Assembly (NCBI GenBank): GCA_028533045.1
Contig: JAQQAP010000025.1
Coordinates: 1 to 40,720 of the forward strand
Length of the DNA: 40,720 nt
From: Spirochaetales bacterium
GTDB lineage: Bacteria > Spirochaetota > Spirochaetia > DSM-2461
Direction: 5' to 3'
Of this stretch, positions 23,397 through 33,000 are shown piece by piece. Made by a program: the position numbers and the translations under genes. The notes under the pieces were generated by a model. That model was not told where the DNA came from and searched no databases. It saw nothing but the letters and a program-made list of their open reading frames with translations. Positions within the stretch are counted from its first letter, which is position 1; each line of letters starts with the position of its first letter.

Positions 23397-23870
23397 ATGA
23401 AAAAGCTTGTTGTTGTACGTCATGCCAAAGCCGATTGGGGAAATGATGTGAAGGATTTTGACAGGCCCTTGAATAAACGGGGGATGAAGGATGCTCCCCG
23501 GGTGGCCCGATATTTGTCCGAAAAGGGTTTTTCTCCCGATTTAATGGTAACGAGCCCCGCCTGCCGCGCCCTGTCTACTTCGGAAGCTATGGCGGAGGTT
23601 TTTGATTATCCCATTGAGCGGTTGGAGAAGAATCCCGCCCTCTATCTGGGGGCTCCTTCCGACCTGGCCGAGGCTATGGACTTTACTCCCGCCGATGTGA
23701 ATACCCTCTATCTTGTGGCCCATAATCCCGGGGTCAGTCATTTTGCCTCTTCCCTCACCGGGAATCATATGGTTTTGTCCACCTGCTGTGCGGTTATTTG
23801 CGAAGGAGAGGGGGCGTGGACCGATTTTCGGGTGGTGAATTGGGAAATGGTTCGGGCTCGGGATGTTTGA
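23397..23870 (+). CDS. Histidine phosphatase, SixA-like
   Basis: 157 aa from the ATG at 23397, chosen because AGGAGG lies 5 nt upstream; a longer GTG frame from 23349 has no such support. The RHG-type motif is VVVRHAKADWG with the phosphoacceptor His9, followed by FDRPLNKRGMKDAPRVARYL, SPACRALSTSEAM and LVAHNPGVSHFAS with the second catalytic histidine. SixA members dephosphorylate phosphohistidine in regulatory proteins such as ArcB or PTS components; the target here is unknown. SulP starts about 70 bp downstream, possibly cotranscribed. Confidence 0.9.
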   Translation: MKKLVVVRHAKADWGNDVKDFDRPLNKRGMKDAPRVARYLSEKGFSPDLMVTSPACRALSTSEAMAEVFDYPIERLEKNPALYLGAPSDLAEAMDFTPADVNTLYLVAHNPGVSHFASSLTGNHMVLSTCCAVICEGEGAWTDFRVVNWEMVRARDV

Positions 23871-23938
23871 CCTATTTACATAATTTTTCTTTCTCCCTAA
23901 AATATCCCTATCCAATAAAACCCATTAGGGAGCTTCCC

Positions 23939-25573
23939 ATGAATAGTATATTTAAACCTCAATTCTTTACCCTTGCCAAAGGGGGGATTTCAAAGTCCCA
24001 GATTGGCTCCGATATTCTTGCCGGTATCGTTGTAGGTATTATAGCCCTTCCTCTATCCATTGCCTTTGCGGTTGCTTCCGGAGTTTCTCCGGAAAAAGGG
24101 ATTATTACAGGAGTTATCGCCGGTTTTCTTATCTCCTTTTTGGGAGGAAGCCGGGTTCAGATAGGAGGACCCACCGGGGCTTTTGTCGTTATCATCTGGG
24201 GGATTCACAATCAGTACGGTTATGAGGGACTTTTTTACTCTACTCTGATCGCAGGAGCCATTCTTGTTCTCTTTGGTCTCTTTAAAATGGGGAAACTCTT
24301 AAAATATATTCCCTATCCATTAGTTGTCGGATTTACAAGCGGTATAGCCGTAGTGATATTTACCACTCAGGTTAAGGATGCTTTGGGGATGGCTATTAGC
24401 GATGTTCCCGCCGATTTCCTGGATAAGTGGGCCCTCTATTTTCACAGTCTGGATAAAATCAACCCAGCCGCTGTCGCTGTTACGGCAGGCACTATTCTCA
24501 TATCCCTGGGAACGGAAAAAATCACCCGCCGTATACCGGGTTCCTTCCTGGCTATTCTTGTTGTTAGCGCTCTTGCGGCAATACTTAAATTGCCCGTGGA
24601 GACGATAGGGAGCCAATTTGGTGAAATCCCCAACCGTATCGCCCTTGCCATACCTGCTCCCGATCCCGCTCTCATTCCGGCCTATATCAAATCGGGTCTG
24701 ATTATAGCCCTTCTGGGAGGTATCGAATCCCTCCTTTCCGCCACCGTTTCCGACGGTATGATCGGGGGGAATCATCGGTCCAACACGGAATTGATAGGCC
24801 AGGGTATAGCTAACATGGTCGTTCCTCTTTTTGGTGGTATTCCCGCCACGGGAGCCATAGCCCGAACGGCGGCCAATGTGAAAAACGGAGGCCGTACTCC
24901 CATATCAGGCATGGTTCACGGTTTGACCCTGCTTTCGGTAATGCTCTTTTTCGGTCCCCTGGTCCGTTATATTCCCATGGCCTGTCTGGCGGGGATACTT
25001 ATTATCGTGTCCTATAATATGAGTGAATGGCGTACTTTTCGCGACCTTCTAAAAGCCCATAATTCCGATATTATTGTGTTACTAGTCACCTTTTTCCTCA
25101 CCGTAATTTTTGACCTGGTGTTGGCCATTGAGGTGGGTGTTGTTCTTTCCAGCCTGCTTTTTATGAAGCGTATGTCCGATATTGCGGAAAAACGAATGGA
25201 CTATGTGGTTGATACCGATCTTATAGAGGACTATTCGGAACTGCCCGATGGGGTAGGCGTTTACGAGATTTCCGGCCCTCTTTTCTTTGCTACAGCCCGG
25301 AAGTATGTGGACTTGATGAAAGAGGCGGGAATTGATAACCGGGTGATGATTATCCGGATGCGCCATGTGGATTTTATCGATCAGACCGGACTGAGAAACC
25401 TTCATGATGCCCTGGAATTTCTTCATCATCGTTCTATACCTGTACTGCTTTCCGGACTGAATGAAGAGGTGGAGAATGTGTTGGTTAAGTCAAACATTTT
25501 GGATCTTATCCCAGTGGAACAGCATTATTCCCAATTCCGAGAGGCTCTTGAGAGAGCAAAGGACATGGTTTAG
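23939..25573 (+). CDS. SulP-family anion transporter with STAS domain
   Basis: 544 aa from the ATG at 23939, preceded by AGGGAG; the frame extends upstream into the previous gene without a better start. The transport domain has many helices (IVVGIIALPLSIAFAVASGV, VQIGGPTGAFVVIIWGI, FGGIPATGAIARTAANVKNG is the conserved SulP block). The cytoplasmic STAS domain is at about 440-535 (MIIRMRHVDFIDQTGLRNLH, IPVLLSGLNEEVENVLVKS). SulP proteins move sulfate, bicarbonate, C4-dicarboxylates or other anions; the closest style is the bacterial DauA/BicA-like group, but the substrate is not decidable here. The stop TAG abuts the second MITE copy (TA flank 25574-25575). Confidence 0.93.
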   Translation: MNSIFKPQFFTLAKGGISKSQIGSDILAGIVVGIIALPLSIAFAVASGVSPEKGIITGVIAGFLISFLGGSRVQIGGPTGAFVVIIWGIHNQYGYEGLFYSTLIAGAILVLFGLFKMGKLLKYIPYPLVVGFTSGIAVVIFTTQVKDALGMAISDVPADFLDKWALYFHSLDKINPAAVAVTAGTILISLGTEKITRRIPGSFLAILVVSALAAILKLPVETIGSQFGEIPNRIALAIPAPDPALIPAYIKSGLIIALLGGIESLLSATVSDGMIGGNHRSNTELIGQGIANMVVPLFGGIPATGAIARTAANVKNGGRTPISGMVHGLTLLSVMLFFGPLVRYIPMACLAGILIIVSYNMSEWRTFRDLLKAHNSDIIVLLVTFFLTVIFDLVLAIEVGVVLSSLLFMKRMSDIAEKRMDYVVDTDLIEDYSELPDGVGVYEISGPLFFATARKYVDLMKEAGIDNRVMIIRMRHVDFIDQTGLRNLHDALEFLHHRSIPVLLSGLNEEVENVLVKSNILDLIPVEQHYSQFREALERAKDMV

Positions 25574-25575
25574 TA

Positions 25576-25737
25576 ATGTTCCCAATTCTTGAGCTATTTA
25601 CTCCAGGGAGTTTGAAACACTTTATTCTTCTCATGTTCCCTGCCTCTGGAGGATTATGAAGAGAGAAGTAGCTAGAACTGTGCAAACATATTTGTGAAAT
25701 CCCATAATTTTCGGAAAAGCTCAAGGATTGGGAACAC
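25576..25737 (-). mobile_element. MITE copy 2 (162 bp, inverted relative to copy 1)
   Basis: 162 bp, the same length as copy 1 and in reverse orientation. Ends are ATGTTCCCAATTCTTGAGC and GCTCAAGGATTGGGAACAC, flanked by TA at 25574-25575 and 25738-25739. Identity with copy 1 is about four in five by eye; one TIR base differs (AATTC for AATCC). Inserted immediately after the SulP stop codon. The remaining sequence to 25839 holds a TATAAT-containing promoter region for the next gene. Confidence 0.87.
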
Positions 25738-25839
25738 TATAAAATGGTTTGAGGATAAGGCTGTTACCAGCATAACAGGAGGGCTTTTCTCTCGCAATTC
25801 AGCATATTTTAATTTATAATTAATAGCAGAGGTGGCAGT

Positions 25840-27204
25840 ATGAAAAAGAAGTTTATACTCCTCTTCTGCGCATTATTACTCTATTTTTCTCCGCTCTATG
25901 CACAGGAAGAAGAGAGTTTTCCCGTATTCCAAGTTCCTAAAATCGCCGTTCTAGATGTTATGTCCGACAGTTTTAATGAGTCGGAAAGAAATATCCTCAC
26001 CGATATTCTCAGAACGGAGGTCTTTAAAATCCAACTCTTTACGATTGTGGAGAGAGGTTTGATTCAGCAGTATCTTAAGGATAGCCGAATTTCCCTTGAC
26101 GGCGCCATTAACGACTCCCGGCTTCTTGAGGTAGGCCGTTCCCTTGCCGTGGAGAAATTGCTTATTTGCAAAATCGAATCCCTGGCCGGTTCCATCGTTA
26201 TTAATCTGAGAATGATTGATGTGCAGACCTCTATGCTCGATTATACGGAAAATGTGTTCGTGGACGATAAGAACGAAGTATTTACCTCTTTGAGTGATCT
26301 TGTGGTGCAGTTCAAAATCTACTATCAATCGAATAACGAGAGCCTTACGGTAGAAAAAAAGAGGGAAATCATCAGGCAGAACTGGACTTTCCTCGGAGCC
26401 GATGAGACGGACCTCCTTTTTCTGTCAGAAAGTAATTTGGAGCCTTCCGACTACATGGAACTCCGTCAATATGACATTACTTTTGCCGTAAAGGATTATA
26501 TTGCTATTTTGCGGAATGGCTGGGACAAAGAGGTGATAGAGGCCTTTTTTCGGGAAGGCATTCCCTATACAGAAGTGAGAGAGGCTCTTCTTTTAGGTAT
26601 AGGAAACCTGGATAATTATCAATCCTCCTACAAACCGTACGGCTTGAGTTTTGCCGAATATCTCGATGCCTACCGGAATAATATTGTTTCGGCTCCCCTT
26701 TATTTGAACTACAAAAAAGGCTATGACAAAGATTATCTTCGCATAGGAGCGGGCGGTGTGGCCGATTCTCTCCCTATTATGAATGCTTCCTTTAGCTTTC
26801 TTGTGCTCAAAGCGGGCTGGGAGCATTATCTTACCAACTTTCAAAGGGATTTTCAGAAATACAGCGTGGAAATGGGGGCTAATTTCTTCCAGGGCTACCT
26901 CCCCACCCCTTATTTTCAACTGAATTATTACCTGGGACAGTATCCTTTTTACGGGAAGGTCTCTATGGGAGCTGTGGCGGAAGTGTTGGTGGGAGGGCAC
27001 TACGGTGCCTATGGCTGTGTTGGAATGGAGTTGGGCGGTTCTACCGAGTTTATTCTAATGGCCACATTTGCCGGTACCCAGCCGGAGGTATCCTATGCGG
27101 ACCTGGAGACGGAAAAGGGGGAGACGGAATACGGAGAAATTAATTTTCCCTATCTGGGAGCCTTCTTTTGCTATAAAATCTCCGATTTTGCTTTTCTCAG
27201 ATAA
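25840..27204 (+). CDS. Exported CsgG/LpoB-like domain protein
   Basis: 454 aa. Signal peptide MKKKFILLFCALLLYFSPLYA, then QEEES. Residues about 30-165 resemble the CsgG/LpoB-type fold (PKIAVLDVMSD, LTDILRTEVFKIQLFTIVER, LEVGRSLAVEKLLICKIESL, IVINLRMIDVQTSML), found in curli secretion and in periplasmic activators. Residues about 290-450 are rich in Tyr, Gly and alternating hydrophobics (YFQLNYYLGQYPFYGKVSMG, YGAYGCVGMELGGSTEFILM) and end in aromatic-rich FLR, as in an outer-membrane beta-barrel. Role unknown. It has an AGAGGTGG ribosome-binding site and TATAAT about 20 nt upstream of it. Confidence 0.78.
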   Translation: MKKKFILLFCALLLYFSPLYAQEEESFPVFQVPKIAVLDVMSDSFNESERNILTDILRTEVFKIQLFTIVERGLIQQYLKDSRISLDGAINDSRLLEVGRSLAVEKLLICKIESLAGSIVINLRMIDVQTSMLDYTENVFVDDKNEVFTSLSDLVVQFKIYYQSNNESLTVEKKREIIRQNWTFLGADETDLLFLSESNLEPSDYMELRQYDITFAVKDYIAILRNGWDKEVIEAFFREGIPYTEVREALLLGIGNLDNYQSSYKPYGLSFAEYLDAYRNNIVSAPLYLNYKKGYDKDYLRIGAGGVADSLPIMNASFSFLVLKAGWEHYLTNFQRDFQKYSVEMGANFFQGYLPTPYFQLNYYLGQYPFYGKVSMGAVAEVLVGGHYGAYGCVGMELGGSTEFILMATFAGTQPEVSYADLETEKGETEYGEINFPYLGAFFCYKISDFAFLR

Positions 27205-27237
27205 TGTCCTTTGTTGCTACGTTTTATTATGTCAGCC

Positions 27238-27266
27238 TTGCTTTTGGAGTGTAAAATGCGTATGAT
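27238..27266 (+). promoter_or_regulatory. Sigma-70 promoter, leaderless type (cysteine desulfidase gene)
   Basis: TTGCTT (27238-27243), 17-bp spacer, TATGAT (27261-27266), then GAATAT and the ATG at 27273. No Shine-Dalgarno is present in the 6-nt gap. Confidence 0.6.
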
Positions 27267-27272
27267 GAATAT

Positions 27273-28553
27273 ATGAAAAATCCATTTCTCGAACTTTTGC
27301 ACCGGGAAGTTGTTCCCGCCCTTGGTTGTACAGAACCTATCGCTATTTCTTTGGCTGCCGCCATTGCCATGAAGGCTCTTGACGGTGAGGCGGAACGGAT
27401 AGAAGTTAAAGTGAGTGCCAATATCCTCAAAAATGCCATGGGCGTGGGGATTCCCGGAACGGGCGGTTCACAAGGGTTGGACCTGGCGGCCGCCCTGGGA
27501 GCTCTGGGAGGAGACAGCGAGGCCGGGTTGGAAGTACTCCGTAGTTTGAATGATGACTTGGTGGAACAGGCTCGGGTTTTCGTAAAAGAGGGGAAGGTGG
27601 ATATTTCACTGGCCCAAGTCCCCGATATCATTTACATAGAAGTCGTTATTTGGGGAGGGAGTAGTTACTCCCAGGCTATTATGCAGGAGAGACATACCAA
27701 TCTCACCTATCTCAAAGCTAATGGGAAGGTTATCCTGGATAAACTTACTAACGCCACAAAAGAAAGCGGGGCAGAGGATGAAATTTTTGAGACTCTTTCC
27801 CTAAAAGGTATATACGAATATGTCCTGAGCGCTCCCTTTGAGGACATCGCTTTTATTCTGGAAGCAGCAAAGCTGAATAGGGCCGCCTCTCGGGAAGGCC
27901 TGAACCATAAGTATGGCCTGGAAGTAGGGCGGACCATTAAGGAAAGCATGGAGAAAGGTATTCTTTGCGGGGGACTGGAAAATCTGGCCGCCATGGAATC
28001 GGCCGCCGCATCCGATGCCCGTATGGACGGATGTACCCTTCCGGTTATGTCCAACTCGGGAAGCGGGAACCAGGGCATTACCGCCACCCTTCCCGTGGTG
28101 GTCGCAGCGGAAATGCAGGGCGTTGACGACGAAAAACTGGCCCGGGCCCTCATTCTAAGCCATTTAACAGCGATTCATATTAAACATTATACGGGCCGCC
28201 TTTCCGCCCTCTGCGGGGCCATTATTGCCGCCACCGGTTCAAGCTGTGCCATAGTCTATCTTTTAGGAGGCGGTTATAAGGAGATGAGCTACGCCATTCA
28301 GAATATGGTGGGAGATATTGCCGGGATGATTTGCGACGGAGCCAAAAACAGCTGCGCCATGAAGATTTCTACCGCCGTCAAGTCCGCCGTGCAGGCGGCT
28401 CTTATGGGGCTGCGGGGAATGTCGGTGACCGGGAAACAGGGGATTATTTCCGATGACGTGGAGCAAACGATTCGCAACCTGGGAAAATTGGGAACCCAGG
28501 GGATGGGCGAGACGGACAAGGTCATCCTGGATATTATGATTAATAAGGATTGA
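27273..28553 (+). CDS. L-cysteine desulfidase family protein (UPF0597, CyuA/YhaM-like)
   Basis: 426 aa, typical of the family. It is related to the alpha subunit of iron-sulfur L-serine dehydratase. Conserved cysteines that could bind a 4Fe-4S cluster: GCTEPIAISLAAA (N-terminal), MDGCTLPVMSNSGSGNQGI, and ICDGAKNSCAMKI near residue 355-365. In methanogens and enterobacteria members degrade L-cysteine to sulfide, ammonia and pyruvate. Substrate and physiological role here are inferred. The start at 27273 lacks a ribosome-binding site and lies 6 nt after TATGAT. The next gene (FHA) is 54 bp downstream but has its own promoter. Confidence 0.92.
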   Translation: MKNPFLELLHREVVPALGCTEPIAISLAAAIAMKALDGEAERIEVKVSANILKNAMGVGIPGTGGSQGLDLAAALGALGGDSEAGLEVLRSLNDDLVEQARVFVKEGKVDISLAQVPDIIYIEVVIWGGSSYSQAIMQERHTNLTYLKANGKVILDKLTNATKESGAEDEIFETLSLKGIYEYVLSAPFEDIAFILEAAKLNRAASREGLNHKYGLEVGRTIKESMEKGILCGGLENLAAMESAAASDARMDGCTLPVMSNSGSGNQGITATLPVVVAAEMQGVDDEKLARALILSHLTAIHIKHYTGRLSALCGAIIAATGSSCAIVYLLGGGYKEMSYAIQNMVGDIAGMICDGAKNSCAMKISTAVKSAVQAALMGLRGMSVTGKQGIISDDVEQTIRNLGKLGTQGMGETDKVILDIMINKD

Positions 28554-28571
28554 TTCGGTCCCTCTTGCCCC

Positions 28572-28601
28572 TTGAAGCCCATCATATTTTACCCCTATAG
28601 T
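28572..28601 (+). promoter_or_regulatory. Sigma-70 promoter, leaderless type (FHA gene)
   Basis: TTGAAG (28572-28577), 18-bp spacer, TATAGT (28596-28601), 6 nt before the ATG at 28608. Only a weak TAGG lies between the -10 and the start codon. Confidence 0.6.
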
Positions 28602-28607
28602 TAGGTT

Positions 28608-28979
28608 ATGAGTGACCAGGATCAGACCGTACTAAAAAATAGCCCCCGTAAAATCAAAAGCTCCTTTCATATAAAAGAAAGGGGCGTTCTTATTATACTC
28701 TCCGGCGAGGACTTGGGAAAAACCTGTCTCCTGGACTCGGAAGAAACCATTATCGGCCGGGACAGTTCCTGCGACCTTGTTATAGATGACGAGGGCGTAA
28801 GCAAAGAGCACTGTGTGATTAAGGCTGAACAGGGCTTCTTCTTTCTGGAAGATCTGGCCTCCTCCAACGGGACCTATTTGGACAATAAAAAGATAAAGAA
28901 GAAGAGCCTCCTAAACGACTTTGAGCGAATTGTTATGGGAAAAACCATTATTCGCTTCTTTAAAGAGGAGTCCTTCTAG
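28608..28979 (+). CDS. FHA-domain protein
   Basis: 123 aa; the FHA domain covers about residues 25-118. The phosphopeptide-binding signature is IIGRDSSCDLVIDDEGVSKE (Gly50, Arg51, Ser65, then His68) with ASSNGTYLDNKKI. FHA domains bind phosphothreonine in partner proteins. No other domain is attached, so it is a single-domain adaptor. Its stop is 2 bp before the prenyl synthase ATG, so it shares an operon with the prenyl synthase and the SWIM-SNF2 helicase. No Ser/Thr kinase lies nearby. Confidence 0.92.
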   Translation: MSDQDQTVLKNSPRKIKSSFHIKERGVLIILSGEDLGKTCLLDSEETIIGRDSSCDLVIDDEGVSKEHCVIKAEQGFFFLEDLASSNGTYLDNKKIKKKSLLNDFERIVMGKTIIRFFKEESF

Positions 28980-28981
28980 TT

Positions 28982-30019
28982 ATGGACGAGCTTCTTAAGC
29001 AAATAGAAAAGGCCATCGAATCTTCTCTCCCCGGAAACAGCGACCGGGCGTGGCTGGAGACGACGGCCGGGTCCGCCTGTGAGGTGAACGACTTTGCCCA
29101 GGTGGATAAATTCACCGAGCCCGGCCGGGATCTTCTGGCCCGGGGCGGCAAGCGCTGGCGTCCCCTTGTTATGGTTCTGACCTGCCGGGCCCTGGGCGGC
29201 GGCGACAAAGCCGTTCCCTTTAGCCCCCTGGTGGAACTGCCCCACAACGGCAGCCTCATCATAGATGACATAGAGGACAATTCGGTGGAGCGCCGGGGAA
29301 AGGAGGCGGTCCATCTTCTTTACGGAACGGATATCTCCATCAATGCGGGTAACCTCATGTATTTTCAGCCTACCTATCTTATAGACCGGGCTGATTTGTC
29401 CCCGGAGCGGAAAAATCTTCTCTTCTCCGGTTACTGCGAAGACCTGCGCCGTCTCCATCTGGGGCAGGGGTTGGATATTTACTGGCATAACAATCACGAC
29501 CGGGTCCCTCCCGTGGAAGAGTACCTGCAGATGTGCCGCTTCAAGACGGGGAGCCTGGCTCGTATGGCAGGCCGATTCGGTTCTCTCCTGGCGGGAAAAA
29601 GCCGGGAGGAAGCTCTGGAATCGGCGGTGATCTGGGAAGATATCGGAGTGGGTTTTCAAATTGCCGACGATATTATCAACCTCACCACGGGCAACCCCGG
29701 CAAGGATCGGGGCGACGACATTGTGGAAGGAAAAAAGAGCCTCCCCGTCATTCTCCACTACCAAAAATCGCCCCAAACCCGGCAGGAGCTTTCCGACTGC
29801 TTTAGCCAGGCCCGGGAACGGGGTATCAAAGAAGGGAAGGCTTCGGTGGAACGAGCCATTGAGCTGGTGGACAGTTCCGGTTCCCTGGCCGAGGCCCGGC
29901 AAATCGGCATAGAGCTTCTTGAATCGTCTCTAACCCGCCTTCGTACCCTTCTGCCTCCCTGTGAGGATAGGGATAAGCTGACCGGCCTTGTGGAAGGTTT
30001 CCTTAAAAAACAGGCCTAA
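28982..30019 (+). CDS. Polyprenyl (GGPP-type) diphosphate synthase
   Basis: 345 aa. trans-Isoprenyl diphosphate synthase condensing IPP with allylic diphosphates. Motifs: RGGKRWRPLV, the first aspartate-rich motif IIDDIEDNSVERRGKEAVHL at about 94-113, and the second motif FQIADDIINL at about 222-231, where the usual final Asp is Asn. The DDIEDNS-RRG form and the DD-xx-N second motif resemble GGPP synthases of the eukaryote-like type rather than E. coli IspA. Product length is not certain. It may feed quinone, carotenoid or undecaprenyl-related paths. The gene is followed 2 bp later by the GTG start of the helicase. Confidence 0.9.
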   Translation: MDELLKQIEKAIESSLPGNSDRAWLETTAGSACEVNDFAQVDKFTEPGRDLLARGGKRWRPLVMVLTCRALGGGDKAVPFSPLVELPHNGSLIIDDIEDNSVERRGKEAVHLLYGTDISINAGNLMYFQPTYLIDRADLSPERKNLLFSGYCEDLRRLHLGQGLDIYWHNNHDRVPPVEEYLQMCRFKTGSLARMAGRFGSLLAGKSREEALESAVIWEDIGVGFQIADDIINLTTGNPGKDRGDDIVEGKKSLPVILHYQKSPQTRQELSDCFSQARERGIKEGKASVERAIELVDSSGSLAEARQIGIELLESSLTRLRTLLPPCEDRDKLTGLVEGFLKKQA

Positions 30020-30021
30020 CC

Positions 30022-33000
30022 GTGACCCTCTCCCTCTCCCTGTCCGATCTGGCCCACCGCTATCCCACGGACATTTGCAACCGGGGTATCGAGCTCTACA
30101 ACGACGGCCGGGTAGGGGATCTCTACTTTGACGAGGGCATGATCGAAAGCGAAGTGGAAGGGGACAGGGACAGCTACTTTGTCAAAATCAGTCTGAATAA
30201 CCGGGGCGTGCCGGTCGATTCGGACTGTTCCTGTTCCTACTGCTTTGAAGCGGGCCACTGTTCCCATATAGTCGCCCTTTTGGTTAAGCTGATTAACGAG
30301 AAGGTTCAGTTGGTGGCCCTCTCCGGAAAGGCAGGAGGGGCCAATCTGATTCGGGAGCCCGATTTTGATGACTTTCCCGTCTCTCCCGAGGAAAAGGGTT
30401 TCTCCGAAGAGTCCCTCATTCCCCTCGTCCCCCCGGAAGAACTACCCCGGCTCAGCCCGTTCCCTTCTCAAGTCTCCCGGGACAAATCCCCCGCCGCCAC
30501 CCGCTGGAAAGGCGTCCTGAATCTCCGGCGGCGGGGCACCCAGTGGCGCATCACGGCGGCCCTCCTCTACATAAAAAAAGACGGAACCCCCGGCCGCCTG
30601 GACCGCAACTTCTCATTGGCCCGGGTCACCGAAGCTCTCAACGACGTGGAAGAGCGATTTTACCGCTTTTGGAAACTCCTCCCCCTGGGTGGGGAAGAGG
30701 GAATGGCCTTTGAGAAGGTGGCCTCCTCCGTTCTTGCCGATCGGGATAAACTCACCCTGGTAAACGACCGGGGCGAAACCTACCGGTCCGGCACCCTGGA
30801 TAGGCTGGGCCTTAGCTTTTCTCCGGTCGACTTCCCCCGGAACGGTCTGGATACCAAGGCCATCCGCTTTACGGCCGAGTTTATTCTGCCCCTCCCCGGC
30901 GGCCCCGCCTACTACACCCCCGCTGAGGTTCTGCACAGGGACGGGGGGCGCCTTTTTTTCGCTTCCCTCGAAGAACCCTGCCTTTACGACTACGAAATAG
31001 GGGACAAGGCCCCCCTCGTAGACTATCTCCTGGCCCGAAAGGAGCTTCCCTGGAGTTTGGGAGAGATAAAATCCCTCGAACAGGAGTTCGCTCCTTTTTT
31101 TGATGAAAAACTCAGCTGGAATTTCACCCAGAAGAGTATCCGCGCCTGTAAAGTCACCCCCCATACGGTTCTTACCGCCTACGATCCCGGTTACGGCGGT
31201 TCCGCCTTTAAGCTCTCCTTTGAATATGGTCCCATGGGGAGTTTTCCCTACGGCCGGGACCGGGGCGCCACCCTTCCTTTTTACCATCGTCGGGAAGAGG
31301 ACAGCCGGGAAAGTCTTTCCCTGTTTCTGCGGGACGGAGAGCGGGAGAAGGAGATATTTCGCTGGCTTGAGAATTGGTTTCTCACCCACTTTGGGGCCCT
31401 CTCCTACGGCTCTCCCCTGAATCAGCGGCGGGCCGCCGGGGATTTTGTGGTGGAAAAACCGCTGGATCAGCTACTCTATGACCGGGGCGACGAACTCCTG
31501 GACCGGGGTATTGAGCTGCGCCTGGAAAAACAGAAGGGCCGGGTACGCCACTCCACCGGGAGCCAGTGGCAGTTTACGGGCACCTCCTACAAGGAGTGGC
31601 TCTCCCTTTCTCTAACAGAGGCGGGCAAGGGTGAAGTGGACCTGGAAGAGTTTCTCTCCGGCGGGCTTCTCCGCTCCGGTTCGGACCTCATCGTCATCTC
31701 CCCGGCGGATAGGGAAAAGCTGCAGACCATTCTGGAGCGGGGCGATTTGAAGGAGGGTAAGCTGATTCTTTCCCCCCACGACTTTGAGACTCTGGACCTC
31801 ATGGAGGACTCTTTTAAACTAAGGGAAGACGAAGAGATCGCCCGCATTAAAGAGAGGGCCTCCCGGCTCAAGAACTTTGACCGCCTTGAGGAGTCGGCTC
31901 TGCCCAAAAAGTTTGAAGGAGAGCTTCGCCCCTATCAGAAAGGCGGTTACGACTGGCTTCACTTTCTTCACCGCTACGGCCTGGGAGGCTGTCTGGCCGA
32001 CGACATGGGGCTGGGGAAAACAGTTCAGACCCTCTGCTTTCTCCAAAGCCTTAAAGAGAGGAAGAACCTGGGGCAGGTTTTGCTTCTGGCGCCGGTTACG
32101 ACCCTGTCCAACTGGCAGCGGGAGGCGGAGAAGTTCACTCCCGGTCTTTCCGTTGTGAACCACTCCGGCCCGAGCCGGGGGAAGTCCCGGAAAGATTTGG
32201 CCAAGGCCGGCTTGATCCTGGCCAGTTATCAGACCTTCTTACGTGATGCGGACTGGATGGCCGGTAAGCCCTGGACCTTCCTCATTCTCGACGAAGCCCA
32301 GGCGGTTAAAAATTGGCAGTCCCGCACCCGGCAAGCCGTAAAAACCATTGAGGCCGAACACCGCCTGGCCCTGACCGGTACCCCCGTGGAAAACAGCATG
32401 ACCGAGCTTTGGTCCCTCTTTGACCTGCTCGAGCCGGGCCTTCTGGGCAGTCGGGATATGTTCCGCCGCCGCTACCAGATACCCATGGAGCGGGACGGGG
32501 ACAAGAGCCGCACCGAAGAGCTAAAGAAACGGGTGGCTCCTCTTATGCTGCGCCGTAAAAAGGAAGAGGTTCTGGACGATCTGCCGGAGAAGGAGGAAAC
32601 CCTTGTCTGGCTGGAGATGGGCGAGGAACAGCGCAAAGTCTACGACGAAGCGCGTAAGGGATTTCTGGCCCTTATTGAGCAGACTCTTAAGGACAAGGAA
32701 GTCTCCCAGGCGGCCATGGAAATTCTTACAGCCCTCCTTAGGCTTCGTCAGTTGGCTGTGATTCCTTCCCTGGCCGATGTCCGCTATGGAGATGTCCCTT
32801 CCTGTAAAATGGCCTTTCTCGACTACTTCCTCGACGACCTGGCGGCCGAAGATCATCGGGTGCTTATCTTTAGTCAGTTTGTCTCGGCCCTGCAGGTTTT
32901 ACGGGGGGAGTTGGATAGGCGTGGAACCGAATACGCCTACCTGGACGGTCAGACAAAGGATCGGGAGAAGGTTATTGAGGGTTTTCAGGAAGAGGGGGGA

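Noticed and set aside
23798..23938. N-terminal extension of the SulP protein
   Set aside because: It overlaps the SixA-like gene in another frame. The ATG at 23939 has AGGGAG upstream and begins the typical SulP N-terminus.
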